Origin: Ochromonas danica | Lineage: Eukaryota > Sar > Chrysophyceae > Chromulinales > Chromulinaceae | Length of the DNA: 64,000 nucleotides | Assembly (NCBI GenBank): GCA_015146655.1 | Contig: VKHL01000105.1 | Location: 39,376-103,375 of the forward strand | Direction of reading: 5' to 3' | Shown here: positions 20,333-33,447 of the stretch, in pieces | How the letters are laid out: each line of letters opens with the position of its first letter | How positions within the stretch are numbered: the first letter of the stretch is position 1 | The notes under the pieces: generated by a model | The model's input: the letters and a program-made list of their open reading frames with translations, nothing else | What the model was told of the DNA's origin: nothing | Database searches by the model: none | Program-made: the position numbers and the translations under genes

Positions 20333-23300
20333 TTAAAAGCGAGCAATACAACGAGGCAAAACTCGTGATAGTAACAATCGATTAGCTACAATCTCTTCTC
20401 GACTAAATGCATTGCGTTCTAACCAAACTTCTCGTAGATGAGTTAGATTTTTCCAATCATCTGGTAATAATCCATTAATAGAATTACCAGAAAGATCCAA
20501 ATATTCTAGACCATGTAGTAAACATAATGAGGTTGGTAATTGTCCTGTAAGACTATTACCACGTAAATCTAGACGAACTACTATACCTCTTCCATCTACC
20601 CATACACCATACCATTGTCCTACTGACTCAGTTGTATTCCAATGATCTCGATTTCGCCAATGTCTTCCCATTGTAGACTCAAAGATCTCTCTTAGAGCTA
20701 ATCGTTGGATATCACAACCAACTCGTTGTAACTGTCGATGAGTAAATAACTGACAGGTTACAAGTTCTAATTCTGAAAATCCTCCAGCAAGTAATGCCGC
20801 AGCATCAAAACCAGCAGCTTTACATTGAGTTAGAGAATAACCAGCTTTACGTAATTCTAATACTGTTAGATGACATTGCCAAGCAGCTGTAGCAAGTGAG
20901 GTAGTAGTAGTAGAGGATTGTCCACCCTGACCATTACCATTACCATTACCATTACCATTACCATTACTGTTATTATTACCATTAGAATGACTTGTTGTTG
21001 ACTCTTTGGTTACTTGTAATAATGCTTGAGCTGTACTAGTTGTAACAGTAGCATTATGTGCTTGTGCTGCAGCATATTGTGCATTTCTTAATTGTTTGAA
21101 ATGTTGTAACGGATACCCTGCAGAGAGAAGTTGTGGCCAGGAATAGCATTGAGATTCCCATAGTTGAGGTAGAGAGAGACCTAACACTCGTAAGGTACGT
21201 GGTAGAGCAAAATCTAAATCTTCTAATTCTCTTTCTAAGTCAATTGCAAACTTTATTTCATATTCTATGATATTCTGAGATTCTAGTAAGGCAATGGGTA
21301 GTGGAGGAGCAGCAGGAGGAGGTGGTGGTGGTGGAGGAGGAGGAGGTCGAATAGGAGAACGTACAGAGTGTGTATGATTAGCAGAGCAACTATCTACACT
21401 ATGTACACTAGCTGAACCACCACCACCTCCTCCTCCTCCACCACCTCCTCCTCCTCCTACATGATATGGACTAGCAGGTAGACTATTCATACCAGTACGT
21501 TCTTTAATAATACGAAAAGATAATCCAGGCCATGTCTTATAAACTGATCGCATTAAAGCCATATTTTGTGCTCTTACTACTAAAGCAGCTAACGAACTTT
21601 CTTCACGTTTTAATGGTTGTTCCCATAATCGATTACTTAACTGATCTAACCCACATTGAACATTAAAACTCTTCTCTCCTATATGAACATGTCCATCACT
21701 ATGTTGTTGAGGTAGACTATATAATGCTTGTTTTACCATTCCATCTATTTCTTCTAGATAAGCATGATTAAACGAATGAATCTTACGTCGAATATCTTCC
21801 TTTTGTCGTAATAGATCTTGTAATGGACTATATAATGCTTCTACACTATCTTCTTCTTTCATCATCTTCTTGTTCTTCTTCTTATGACGATGATTGTTAG
21901 TATTACTATTACGATGAGTTACACCATCTCCTCCTCCTCTTCCTATCATAGTATTATCATTATCATCATCCTCCTCCTCATCATCATCATCGTCATCATC
22001 ACTATAACTATCTATACTTTCATCTAATCGACGACTAAGTTGATCATCTTGTAAATGTCGTTCACGAAAGAGAGAAATCCGTTGAACAAGATCTTCAGCA
22101 CGAACAAGTAAGTTTTGTACTTTAGCAACTAACGATTTTCCATTTATATTGCGATTTTTACCTTCATACCCAACCATCCCTGCAGTCATTGTATTAACAC
22201 CATTATTGTTATTGTTATTGTTACCATCACTACTACTACCAGATACTTCTTGTTGATGTTGATGTTGATGTTGACTTTTTAATTTCGTTAAATCTCGTAA
22301 AGCAAGTCGAATTCTACTAGCAAGAGTTGAACCAGTTGTTGTTGATTTACCATGTGTTTGATTGCTATTATTGTTATTGTTGTTGTTAGTAGTAGTAGTA
22401 TTGCCTTGAGATGAACTGTATTTATTCAAAATAGGATCAACTAAAGCTAAATCAAGATTTAATTGACAATCTAATGCTTTTAGAAATGCTTTTAAAAAGC
22501 GATATTGTTCACGTCCCCAACTTTGTCCATTCATTGCATTATTATTAACATTCATCTCATTATTACTATTGGAGGGATTATTACTATTACTGTTATTGTT
22601 GTTGTTGTTATTGTTAGTTGACATCATCATCATAGTAGTTGTTGTTGTTGTATTAGAATTACCAATACTTCGTCTGATAGTAGTTGAACTATTGTTATTG
22701 TTATTATTATTGTTATGTTTATAGAGAGTCTTATAATGACTAAGATGAGCATTAAGAGCATCTTGGAAAAGAGAAATCTTCAATAGAACTTCAATCAGAG
22801 CAAGATTACACGGAATAAGATAAACCATCATTTGTGCACAAACACTAGCAGCTTCTGTTTTCAATAATGCAGCAGAAACAGGAACAGTTGAAGGAGGAGG
22901 AAGAAGAAGAGAGTTCGTAGCATTATTGAAACACTCTTTTGATTCATCTGTCCCTCCTCCTATTACTCCTTGTTGTTGTTGTTTGGTTGTTGTGTTATTG
23001 ATTGTTGATGATCGACTAATTGCAAGTAATTGTTCAATAATATTCTTTAATAGATGTTGTTGTTGAGAATCAACAGAGAATGCTAAACAAAGTGTTCTTG
23101 AATATTGATAAAGTGTTTGTAAATCAATTCGATCAAGAAGTGTGATAACACTTGCTGGGTGTGATCCACTAGCACCACTACCACTACCACTACCACTACT
23201 GCTATTACCACTGCTATGACCACTATGTTCAATCTCACTCATAATACGATGATATTTATCTAATAGATTCTCAGCAGCAGAGAATATCTCTTCAGGTCGT

Positions 23301-26300
23301 TCATAGACTAAACTCTTCCCTAATGATGCTTTCACTTTACTGATCATATCAATATTCTGTTGATGTCGTTGACAAATGATTTCTAACAAATTAACAAGAT
23401 CATAATTGTCAAGTGTTGGTAATATGGAAGTTTCTAATCCAGTAGACATACCAGAAGGTGCTCGACTTTGTTGTTGTTGTTGTTGTTGTTGTTCTGGAGT
23501 TGTTGACAACTGCTGCCTGCCTGAGAGAGTCAAACTCTGTCTTCTCTTTGCACCTCCACCACCACTACTACTACCAAGAGCTGCTATACCAATCCCCATT
23601 CCACTAATTGATGTACCATTAGCATTAAGAGATAAATCAATTAATCGATATGTTCTTAATACACCAGGTCGTAAAGCATCTCGTAGAGAATCAAAGAATG
23701 ATTTAAATAATGTTGGTAACTCTTCTAATGATAAAGTCTTTGCAATAGTTAATGAGATAAAAGGAGATGGACTACTACCATGAGGATGATGATGTTGATG
23801 ATGAGTCATATCAACATTGTGATTTACAACTGACTTTCTTCCAATAACTATAGGAGATTTTTTGATTTGCTCTTGACTAAATGAACTATTATGACCAATC
23901 TTATTAATAGTGTTATTATGGTCTGCTGACGATAGAAGAGAAGAGGAGGATGGTTGTAATAACATCATCAATGGACTCATTTCTCCTCCTGGTAGATCAA
24001 CTAAATCAGGTAAAATAGCAGATTTTCGTCTTTGATTAGTACTTGTATTTTCTTCTTTATTTCGATTATCATCTCCTTCTTTATTACCATCTTTACCTGA
24101 TGAAGAAGGAGATGATTTTGTTACAGCTTCTTGTATTTCTGCTAAATTTAATGTTGCTTGTGATAGTGTACGTTTAATAGAAGAAGTAAAATTCATCACA
24201 GTTTCTGCAATTTTACTTTCTTCATCACTTAATCGACTAGAAATATTACGTGGAAGAGAATTTGGTGTACTTGCACCTTTTTCACGTTCTAATGCTTGTA
24301 CTAAATCAATACGACTACGTTGTCTTTCCATAGCAGATGATTTTCGAATACTTTTAGGTCGATGAGAAGGTGTCATAAGAGATCCTGCTGTACTATAGAC
24401 ACTTAATGTCACTGAATCGTCATCTTCGCGACTTTCATCACCAGGAGACATCATTAATAAAAAGTCATCATTAACAACACGATCTTGTCCATCTTTTGTC
24501 CAAAGAGAGACAACAGAACCTTCTCGTGGTGTACTTCTTGGTAATGCTGTAATTGCTGAACGTTTACGTGGAATACCTTGAAATTGGAAACTTTCAATAA
24601 CTAAAGGTGAAAGTTCTTGTGGTAAGGAAGAACTTCTTTGAGGTGGTGAAGTGCTGCTAAAAGGAGAGATAGTAGATCCTCCCATAGGAGTTGAAGATTG
24701 TAAAGAAAGGACTCGCTTGGAAACTGCACGACTAAGAGATCGTTCATTTGTAGCAGAAGTTGACATATTATTATCTGATAACACAGGAGATGGCGCCATT
24801 ACTGATGATGATGATTGTGGTGGTGGAGTGAGTGGTGGTATATCTTCATTTGCTTCCTCTAAGTGTTCTTTCTTTAATATACTTTGTCGACGAACTGCCT
24901 TGAGGACATCAACACCTTGTTCTTTATCTTGTAATGCTCTTTTTAATAAACTCTCTGCATTAGCTTGTAATTCCATAACTTTACGATTTGTTGTTTGTGG
25001 ACTTGATTCTCCTCCTCCTGTGGTTGTTGTTATTGTAATAGAAGGAGGAGCAAGTGGTAGTGGTGGTTGTAGTGGTGCTGAAAAACTATTCCGATAATGT
25101 TCTGATGCATTTTGTAAATATATTTCAGCTAGTTTGCTTGGTCGACGAGGCTCTTGTCGTACTAGAAGAGATTCTTTCTCATTCTCTGCCTCTGAAAAAT
25201 TATCAATTTTCTGTAATAACGAATGTAAACTCTGTTTTGAGTTACTTTCTGTTGAGTTATTAGATGGAGTGGGTGAGATAGAAAAGAAATTACTTCCATT
25301 ATACTGAGTTGCATTCTGAGGACTTGATTGTCGTAAATCTAATGTTGTCTTGGTTTGTGCTGTTGTTGTTGATGATGACGAGATGGTTAGAAGAGAAGAT
25401 CGAGGTGAAGGGACAGGCCGAGGACGTGGTGATACCACTTGAGAAACAACATAAACATCACCTTTTGTTTCTCTTTTCAATTCTAATGGATTGTTGTCAT
25501 TACCAGAGAGGATATGAGACTTCCTCATACTCCCAGGAGACATAGGAGGAATATGTGAGATTGAATTATCTTCTCCTTCTTCACTTTCAAAGAGCATTTG
25601 AAGAGGTGTTCTTGCACGATCTTTTGGAGAACGAGGGGAAAGTGCAGGTGGTGGAGGTGGACATGACAAGAAGCCACTGCTACTAACTTGCACGACCTCT
25701 TTTGTTGGGAGTACACCACTACTGGGTGACTTCCTGGGAATATTACGGAAAACTTCTGATTCATCAAATCGGTCAATAGATTGAAAAGGTGTAAGTCGTT
25801 TCGAAGGAGTAGATGATTTCAGTTCATCTGAAATGTTAGACTCCATCATAGCAGATGGTTGTTCAACATGACTGAATAATAATGCTGCAGCAGATGTGGA
25901 TGGTGGACGAGATGATAGCGTATGATGAGAAGAGAATGACTTTTCTGATGAAGCAGGACTTGGAGGAAGGGAAGAATGCGATAGATCACTTGTAATAATA
26001 TTATCACTTGTCATAGTTGATCCCACACTAAATCGAGTAATCATATCACCAGTAGGTGTCATTGGAGACACTTGCAAACTATTCAACTTTGAACCACTCC
26101 CTTCCGCAGAGAGAGCGGACTTTCCTTGTACCTCAGGAAGAGAAATAGTTGTAGCAGTGCTCACTTTTGTATGAGACGGTGAAACATAAAAGTTGTCATC
26201 ATCTTCGATAATCAACTTGTCAAGCTTCTTGCCTTTCAGCAGTCGCTCTGAAAGTGCCGACTCTTCACTTGTGCTATTAGTGAGGGTAATGTTGCTCTGC

Positions 26301-27807
26301 TGGTTCGCTTCCGTAATCTTAGACATTTGCTTCACGATATCATTGACAGGCTTGTTGTTGCTCTGCATTGGACGTGATGGAAGAAATGAGGCACCAGATG
26401 GTTCCCCTTTGTTCAAAGAAGAATACTCATTAATTATAGACAAGTTTCTTGAAGCAAATGGGCGATGAGTAATTCCTTCCTCAGCTGGCGAATCAACCTG
26501 ACCATTGTCTTCATCTGACTGAGGCTTCATTGTAATTATGTCTGCGGAATAATCGACAACAGATTGATCATATAAGGCAATTTCATTGTGTGCAGTCTCA
26601 TCATGTGCAAAAGGTTTGTGATTGGCAACTGGCATGCCCTCCTCTTGTTCAACGCTATAGGATTCATGGTCTGTATCAGTTGTTAGTGGACCGCTAGTTG
26701 GGTGGTTGCTAATAGAGGATGGGGCCAATCTGTCATCATCATCACTACTGTCAGACATATTAGCTGCATAAAAATCTATTGTATCATCAGTCTCCACAGA
26801 CGGTGCTAAGCCATGATCTATTTCTTTAGGCTCTTGTTGTAATGAGTTCGGAGGGTTTTGATCACTAACGGAGGATAATACGCCTTTTTGACAAAATGAA
26901 GAGGAGGCATTAGCATCCACTTGGTCAACATCATCGTCATCATCATCACTACTGTCAATGTTGGCAAAGTGAAAAGGATTCGAAGAGAGGACTTCCTCCT
27001 CTGCTGGTTGATTTAGATGTTTGTCATGCTCTTGGTTATCATCACTGCTATCTGATGCATTCGCAGCGAAGAAAGAAGCTACAGAGGTCTGATCTGGTGG
27101 ATGTGGTGGAGATGACGTAAGCTTGGGTTGGTTGTGATCATGTTCATCATCACTGCTATCAGACACATTGGCAGCAAAGAAAGAAGCAACTGATGCTTGA
27201 TTAGGTGCAAAGGAAGTAACATTCGGTTCCTCATCATCATCGTCACTGAGTTCCGCATTGGCAGCAAAGAATGTGTTCGCAGTTGATATCCTCTCATGAT
27301 TAGAGGTCGAAAGCGGAGCCTTGCTGACTTCTTCCTCAGAGCTATTATCATCTTTTTCACTGTCAATATCAACAGCATCTGGTAGTTTAGTGTTTGGTTC
27401 AATAGATTGGTTTTGACTTCTGGGAGTGGTGGCCAGAAAATGCATCAGTTGAGAGCGACGATTTCCCAATGGATTGTTGAGAACAATAACTTCATTCTTT
27501 GAATTTTGCCGATCATCAACATCACTGGAATCATTCGCAACAATATCTTCATTGTCATCGACATCTAGTCCATGAGATGCAGCTTCTTCCAATTCTTCGG
27601 GTGATAATCTGTGATTTTGCGAAGTTGGTATTGGAGGTGGTTCACGATCACTCCTCGTAGGTGTCGTACTAGAGAGGCAAAAGAGAGTAGAGGAGGGTAG
27701 GGTAAGTGACTATGACTGTGGGTTGACAGGGAGGGACGTGATTACCTTCTTGCTCGACTAGCACGAAACATCTTCTTGAGAGTATTATACCTATTCTTCG
27801 AGCTCAT
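20333..27807 (-). CDS. Giant low-complexity protein with C-terminal plant-type leucine-rich repeats
   Basis: Two exons (27807-27746 and 27668-20333) join in frame to about 2,465 residues. The start is the ATG of the small basic exon 1 (MSSKNRYNTLKKMFRASRAR). The N-terminal 350 residues carry about five copies of an acidic motif of the form FFAANxSDSSDD. A very long Ser/Pro-rich, poorly ordered middle follows, with poly-Gln (about 23470), poly-Asn, poly-Asp (about 22000), poly-Gly and poly-Pro tracts. The last 250 residues look folded: a helical region with repeated AGYSL/AGFDA/GGFSELEL units (seen in many stramenopile proteins), then WYGVWVD and LRRs of the LDLRGNSLTGQLP / LDLSGNSINGLLP type. 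There is no signal peptide or membrane helix. A scaffold role is only a guess. The intact 7.3-kb frame despite many repeats argues that it is expressed. Confidence 0.8.
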
Positions 27808-28149
27808 CCTTAAAATGAATACAACTACAATCTAACTTGAAGTAAGTCACAATCAAGTTTAAGTTCTTCTTCTACTAGTCTAGTTCAGGGTGATAAAAGG
27901 CAACACAGTTAATCGTTAGAATCGTCTGGCAATATTATTGTTTGCGAGGGAAGGCCCGGTGTGTCACTGTGTGGACTGCTGCCCGTGAAACGGTCATTTT
28001 GGCATGAAAAGAAGAAATTAGTCGTGATATAAATAGTAGTAGCAACAATACCATTGCATTGATAATAGGCACTCGGTAATGTGGTAAAGTAGCCTGTATA
28101 TGGTTTTGTCTAGCTTATTCTTCTTCTCCTCCTCCTTCATCATCATATA
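27808..28149. promoter_or_regulatory. Divergent intergenic region (giant LRR protein / kinesin)
   Basis: The two genes diverge from here, so both promoters should lie in this stretch. A pyrimidine-rich run (TTCTTCTCCTCCTCC) precedes the kinesin start. No specific factor site is claimed. Confidence 0.4.
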
Positions 28150-31100
28150 ATGGCGACATTAACACGAGCAACAGGAGAAGAAAGTCTCCAAGTTTATGTC
28201 CGTGTACGACCACCTATTTTGAAAGAAGTTCAATATGAAAGCTCTGTGATTGTACAAGGTGATAATGCTATTAGTATCATCTCCGAGAATCGTGAAGCAA
28301 GTTGTAGTTATGATCATGTCTTTCATGAGATCACAAGTCAAGATGAAGTTTTTCAATTCGTCAAACCATGTCTTGTCGATGTTCTCTCGGGAATCAACTC
28401 TTGTATCTTTGCTTATGGACAAACTTCTTCAGGTAGGATGATATCTTTCTCTCTCATTGCCAAACCTCACCCTGTATGCTAACACCACCAAAAACAACAA
28501 AAAAAACGAAAACAGGCAAATCCTACACGATGATTGGACCTAATGGTGGAGTGGATATCTTACATTGTGATAAAGATGCTTGGGGAATTTTGCCACGTGC
28601 ATCAGAGTTTCTTATGGGTTATTTACAAGATAAAGCCTCTGAAGGCTTACTCACCTATGAGGTGAAAGTATCCTTCTTACAGATCTACAATGAAAACCTT
28701 TATGATCTCTTACGAGATAGTGGACCTGCTATGGATGAACGATTATTACCATTTGAAAAAGATAGAGAAGATTTGAAAATACGTGAAGCACTTAAACCTC
28801 GCAGTAAATTAGCCTCAACAAGAGAACTTCCTAAAGAAGTTTATGTCTCTGGTTTGAGTGAATTTCGTGTCGAAACAAGTGAAGATATTTTGAAAATCCT
28901 TACTATTGGAACAGCCAATCGTTTGACACGATCAACTGATTTCAATTTAACATCATCACGAAGTCATGCATTATTAACATTAACTTTTGAGATTGAATCA
29001 CAAGTTGAAAGTGGACAAACATTAATTAGTCGATCAAAATTAAATCTAATCGATTTAGCAGGATCAGAAAAATTACCTTTTATATCGTCCGCATCAGATA
29101 ATAATCCCAAACATGTCAAAGAATTGAGTGCAATTAATAAATCATTATCTGCTTTAGGAAATGTAATTTCTGCTTTAGCTTCCTCTACACGTACTCATAT
29201 ACCTTATCGAGATTCGAAACTTACTCGTATTTTACAAGATTCTTTAGGTGGTAATACAAGAACTGTTTTAATTGCTTGTATCGCACCAACTATCTTACAT
29301 ACCATGGAAACAATGAGTACTTTACAATTTGCTGAACGAGCGAAAAATATTAAACTATCCGTTAAAGCAAATACGTTAGTAGATGATAAAGTAACATTAG
29401 CTAAAGCACAAGCTGAGATAACAAGATTAAAAGCATTATTAAGTCATGCAATGAAACAAATAGAAGAAAAGAATGGTGGAGGAGATTCTTCAAATCTTAT
29501 TAATGCTTCAGAATTTGAACGTCTTGTAGTAGAAAATGATAAACTCAAACAAGAGAATATTACTCTTAAACGACTAGCTAAAACTCATTCTTTAGCATCA
29601 TTTGATGATATGAGTGTTCAATCTAGATCATCTCGTAAGACAGCAAATCGTTCACCTGCTGATCCTCGTTCATCACAACATCGAGATCGATTAGGAAGGA
29701 AACCAGGATTCCTATCAGGAGCCAATCGCTTCACCTATGGTAAAAACTCTGAGTTCTTTGGCGCTGGTGCTGGTGGGGGTGGGGGTAGTAGTAGTAAGTC
29801 AGATATCAAGAAGAATAGATCACCTCTACGAGCAAGGAAATCATCTTCCAGTGATTGGGAATCAGGTAATGAAAACCTCTTCTATCTTAGATAACGAACT
29901 ACTTGTCCAGAGAATTGACATTTCTTCTTCCATATCTCTTCCAGACTCTGATCGAGAAGGAGAACGAGGAGTTAGAGGTGGATTGTCTAAGAGGTCGTAT
30001 GAATCTCCCAGTGCATTCATTCGTAGACAACAACAATCTTATTCAAAGGAAGCCAAGCAACAGTCTAAATTCCACAACAAATTGTTCAAGTAAGATAGAA
30101 TACTTCAACTATTACTACTAAATGGATTGTATTTCCCATGATATTCATTGTTGCTATTTGCTTGTTAATAGAGCAATTAATGATCGACAAGTGGCTGAAT
30201 TAAATATATTGATTGAAGATGCACAACGGAAGTTGATTGAACAGCAGCAGCAACAACAACTGCAGCAACAACAACAATTCATGCCAACATTAGCACCTAG
30301 TAGCAATGAGACTCAACAACAACATCAAATGATGATGATGATGCAACCTCAGTGGCCCATGGGATATATGAGTCAACCTATGGCAGGTAACTATCCTCCC
30401 GGCATGAATACTCCCGGCAATATCCCACAGCCTGTTTCATATGGACAAGCCAACGGCATGCTTCCTATGTTTCCCAAAGGCGGAAATCTTGGACCAATAC
30501 CATATCCTACTCCCTCAACCATGAATGCATATCCATTCCAAATAAATGGCATGATTCCTAATAGCTTATCGAATATGTCTCCCATTGACCCACAGCTGGA
30601 ACATCAAAGCGAATTTCTTCCACTTGGCGAAGATGAAGGAAAGCATATTCCTATTATAGCAATATCTTCACGAGATCAACAACAATCTCAGCTGGTTGAT
30701 CATCGCTCTTCTTCATCCAATCAAGGAGGGTATTCAAATAGACAACAACCTTCTAGTAGTAGTTCGTCTACTAAACCACCTCTTCAGCCTGTAGTCAAGC
30801 AACCTATTCCTGAACCTATTGAACCTCCAGTGAATCGCATCTTTCTAAGAAAATCTGGAAATAGTGCTGGTAGTAATGGAAATAGCAACAATGTGACAAA
30901 TCATGGCTTCACTCCCAATGTTGGTCATGGTAGCAATGGTTTTGTTGGGGGAAGCCCTAATCCTCTTCCCAAACTTACTCCAGTGCCAGAAGATAATGGC
31001 AGTAGTCATCCCGCTAGTGGAACCACGTCATTGTTTGCAAGTGCCGTCAACATGTACAGCAATGCTTCCAAAGCTTCTCATATACTCACCGACATGGTGC

Positions 31101-31427
31101 GCAATATAGGCAGTCGTAATAACAGTAAGTGATAATCAATTTGTATTTCCTTTCTTTGATACAACATGATGAATCGTGATAATGGATCTAATGAATTGTG
31201 TTGCAGGTAATAAAAGTGATGACCAAGGAGTTGTACCAGTCAGTCTCACAAGTTCTGCAGATGATATTGGCAGAGCCATTGAGATGTTTAGCTTTCGCTT
31301 CAATGCCTGGGATAGGATTGATATATTAGACTATGAGCCTTCGAAGCGTTTGCATAAATGCCAGTTCCCCAATGGTAGCATACAATGGCTCGATCTCACC
31401 AAGAAGCCTATTCGAAGTATGCAATAA
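28150..31427 (+). CDS. Kinesin with N-terminal motor and Gln/Pro-rich tail
   Basis: Five exons (28150-28432, 28516-29865, 29945-30089, 30172-31124, 31207-31427) join in frame to about 983 residues. The motor lies at the N-terminus: VYVRVRPP, P-loop GQTSSGKSYTM (split by intron 1), NLTSSRSHAL switch I, NLIDLAGSEK switch II, and HIPYRDSKLTRILQDSLGG. The P-loop reads GQTSSGKS where most kinesins have GQTGSGKT, and switch II is followed by an altered loop. A neck/coiled coil follows (DDKVTLAKAQAEITRLKALL), then Ser/Arg-rich sequence, a Gln-rich helix, a Met/Pro/Gln-rich low-complexity tail, and a small C-terminal block (AWDRIDILDYE...NGSIQWLDLTKKPIR) that looks like a folded Tudor-like or SH3-like module. 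The subfamily is not assigned. Confidence 0.9.
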
Positions 31428-31750
31428 CCTCTCAACAGTTCTTAGTGTAAATATCGGTAAACATTTCCAACTTAACGAAATTAACGCTTTTTTCGAATAT
31501 ATCTTGGCGTTCAATACTAGTAGCTACTGTACATTTCAAATACTTCAATAGAGTGTGAGAAGGATGAGATTGGATGAACTCACAACTGGAGAAAAGCAGG
31601 TCACAATTTCCATTTACAATTCTATACAATTGCCTCAAGACCTCAACACCTATGACTATTTATACACAAAATCAAATCAAGAGGTCTTTAACATAGGCTC
31701 GCAAGTAGACTAAGTAAGCGATTTCATCCACACAATCCTTTAGCTTGCAT
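31428..31750. other. Intergenic region between convergent genes
   Basis: This stretch holds the 3' flanks of the kinesin and the SRPBCC protein. No gene or repeat is seen. Confidence 0.4.
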
Positions 31751-32758
31751 TTATTGATTGGACTGGTTAGAAGTAGAAGATATATAGGAACCTAAGGTTT
31801 CATCAGGACCCCAAGGGACACCTGATGTTCTCAATCTTGGTCCAGCAAGATTCACTCCTTTATTTGACTCTGGTAAATCCTTCTCAGAAGAAGGAATAGA
31901 AACAGTGTGACGTTCAGATGCCAATTTAACTGCATAGAGATTTAGTGGAATATCTTCCTTGATTCTCCATTCTAATGCAATAACAGGGACAGGTCCCTTG
32001 GGTCGAACAAAGACAGAATAAGTTAGTTTTGTCTTGTAACGATAACAATTTTGTTGCAATACATTATCAAATTCCACTACACGACTGTGATATTTCAATG
32101 TCCAAGCACCATCAAATGCATCCAACATCTTAGACTCTACTAATTTGAATCTGATCTTCCATTCTTGAGCTAATTTCTGCTCTTCATCACGTTCTTCAGA
32201 CATATCCATAACAACAGCTGCACGGAAGTCAAAACCAATGATTTTCTGTGCACCTTCCTGAAACAATCGTGTCTTTCCTTGAGGCCCAGGTACCAGATAG
32301 CTTTCAACTAAGTTAGGAATATGCTCAGAGAGATGATTATAATCTGTGAGAATCGACCAAACGACATCCATGGGACTGTCGATGATGATATTAGCAGAGA
32401 TACGTCGTGTATTGAGACTAGGTGCTTCAATGGCCACGTCACTCATTTGCTTACCAAGCTAATCACAGAACAACAAGGAAGAGATAGAGAGGAGTAATGA
32501 GAAGAAGAAAAAGAGAGTGGTGGGGATGGCTGCTGACTCACTCACCTTGCGCAGGTCATTAGGATTATTGAAATCATAGGCCATGGACAAAACACTTGCT
32601 GGTGGAGAAGAATAAGAAGAAGAGACGGACCATCCTGTAGGATCTCTACTCATAGTCTTCCTTATACTACTAGATCGACTAGCAAGATGGAAAGGACAAC
32701 AACCTGGAATAGAAATCCACAACACAACTACTAGCACAATCCAAGACAACGACATCAT
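31751..32758 (-). CDS. SRPBCC/START-like (polyketide cyclase/COQ10-type) protein, probably plastid-targeted
   Basis: Two exons (32758-32546, 32458-31751) join in frame to about 306 residues. The ATG at 32758 gives a clear signal peptide (MMSLSWIVLVVVLWISIPGCC). A Ser/Arg-rich segment that would serve as a plastid transit peptide follows, with Phe near the predicted cleavage (CPFHLASRSS). The mature part is a SRPBCC lipid-binding fold: SANIIIDSPMDVVWSILTDYNHLSEHIPNLVES at the start of the domain and a long C-terminal helix region after PLNLYAVKLAS. Relatives in algae and cyanobacteria are uncharacterised plastid proteins; COQ10-type members bind quinones. The ligand is unknown. The frame from 32797 begins with TTG and would bury the signal peptide, so the later ATG is preferred. 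Confidence 0.8.
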
Positions 32759-33202
32759 CAACAAGTCAGAATTTCTCCTTTTTTCTCTTGAATTCAATCA
32801 GATATATTGGATAGGATGATTGTCTAAGCAAGTAAGAATAGATAGACGCTAACAAGAAGATAAGAGTTGAATCACAGGTGACAATCAGCAAGGGAGGAGA
32901 AGAGACTTGTTGTCAATCTTGTTGTTGTCATGCTTGGCATGCATTGCTTGGCGAATGACACACCATTGACAACTCCTCTCAAACCCACAATTTAAGAGTT
33001 ATTAGTCGACTTTTCTGAAAGCGAAGTTGCACCACCATATTCTGTTTCTTGTTGTTGTTGCTTACACAGCATCTGCTGATGGTTACAGTATTTGTTGTTT
33101 GCTACTTACACAGTAAGTAGCTAGTCTTATGAGTGAGAAGAAAGATGATGACATCTGATGATAATAATCCTACCACCAGATTAATACTGTACCATAGAGC
33201 TT
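32759..33202. other. Region between SRPBCC gene and tandem array
   Basis: This stretch is the 5' flank of the SRPBCC gene and the left flank of the LTR-like array. It ends with the tetranucleotide GCTT directly before the first repeat. Nothing else is recognised. Confidence 0.4.
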
Positions 33203-33314
33203 TGAGGCGGGATTCAGGTACCAATTAAAGAAACTGAGGAATTGTCAGTTAAAAGAAGATGAGAACCTTTAAAGAAGAACAGGTGAGAGAGTCGGAGATT
33301 TTCCTTCTCTCTCG

Positions 33315-33341
33315 TATATTAAGGTGATTTACCTTAATATA
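33315..33341. repeat. 11-bp inverted repeat in the LTR-like unit
   Basis: The arms TATATTAAGGT and ACCTTAATATA are perfectly complementary around a 5-nt spacer (GATTT). The hairpin recurs in every A copy of the array, one per 587 bp. It could be a regulatory or RNA-structure element of the LTR. Confidence 0.7.
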
Positions 33342-33447
33342 ATAGTTGTAGGAGAACAGACGTTAATCACAATAAAAGATTCTAAATACATGACAAAGTC
33401 TGCACCCTACGTATTTACATAACTACAGAGAAAAAGCTTAAATAAAG

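Noticed and set aside
23406-23783. 125-residue plus-strand frame with a poly-Cys run
   Set aside because: It is the antisense shadow of the poly-Gln tract of the giant LRR gene and has no motif of its own.
29866-29890. A 25-nt intron in the kinesin
   Set aside because: GTAATG...CTTAG would also keep the frame, but the downstream acceptor at CTTCCAG gives a 79-nt intron that matches the usual size.
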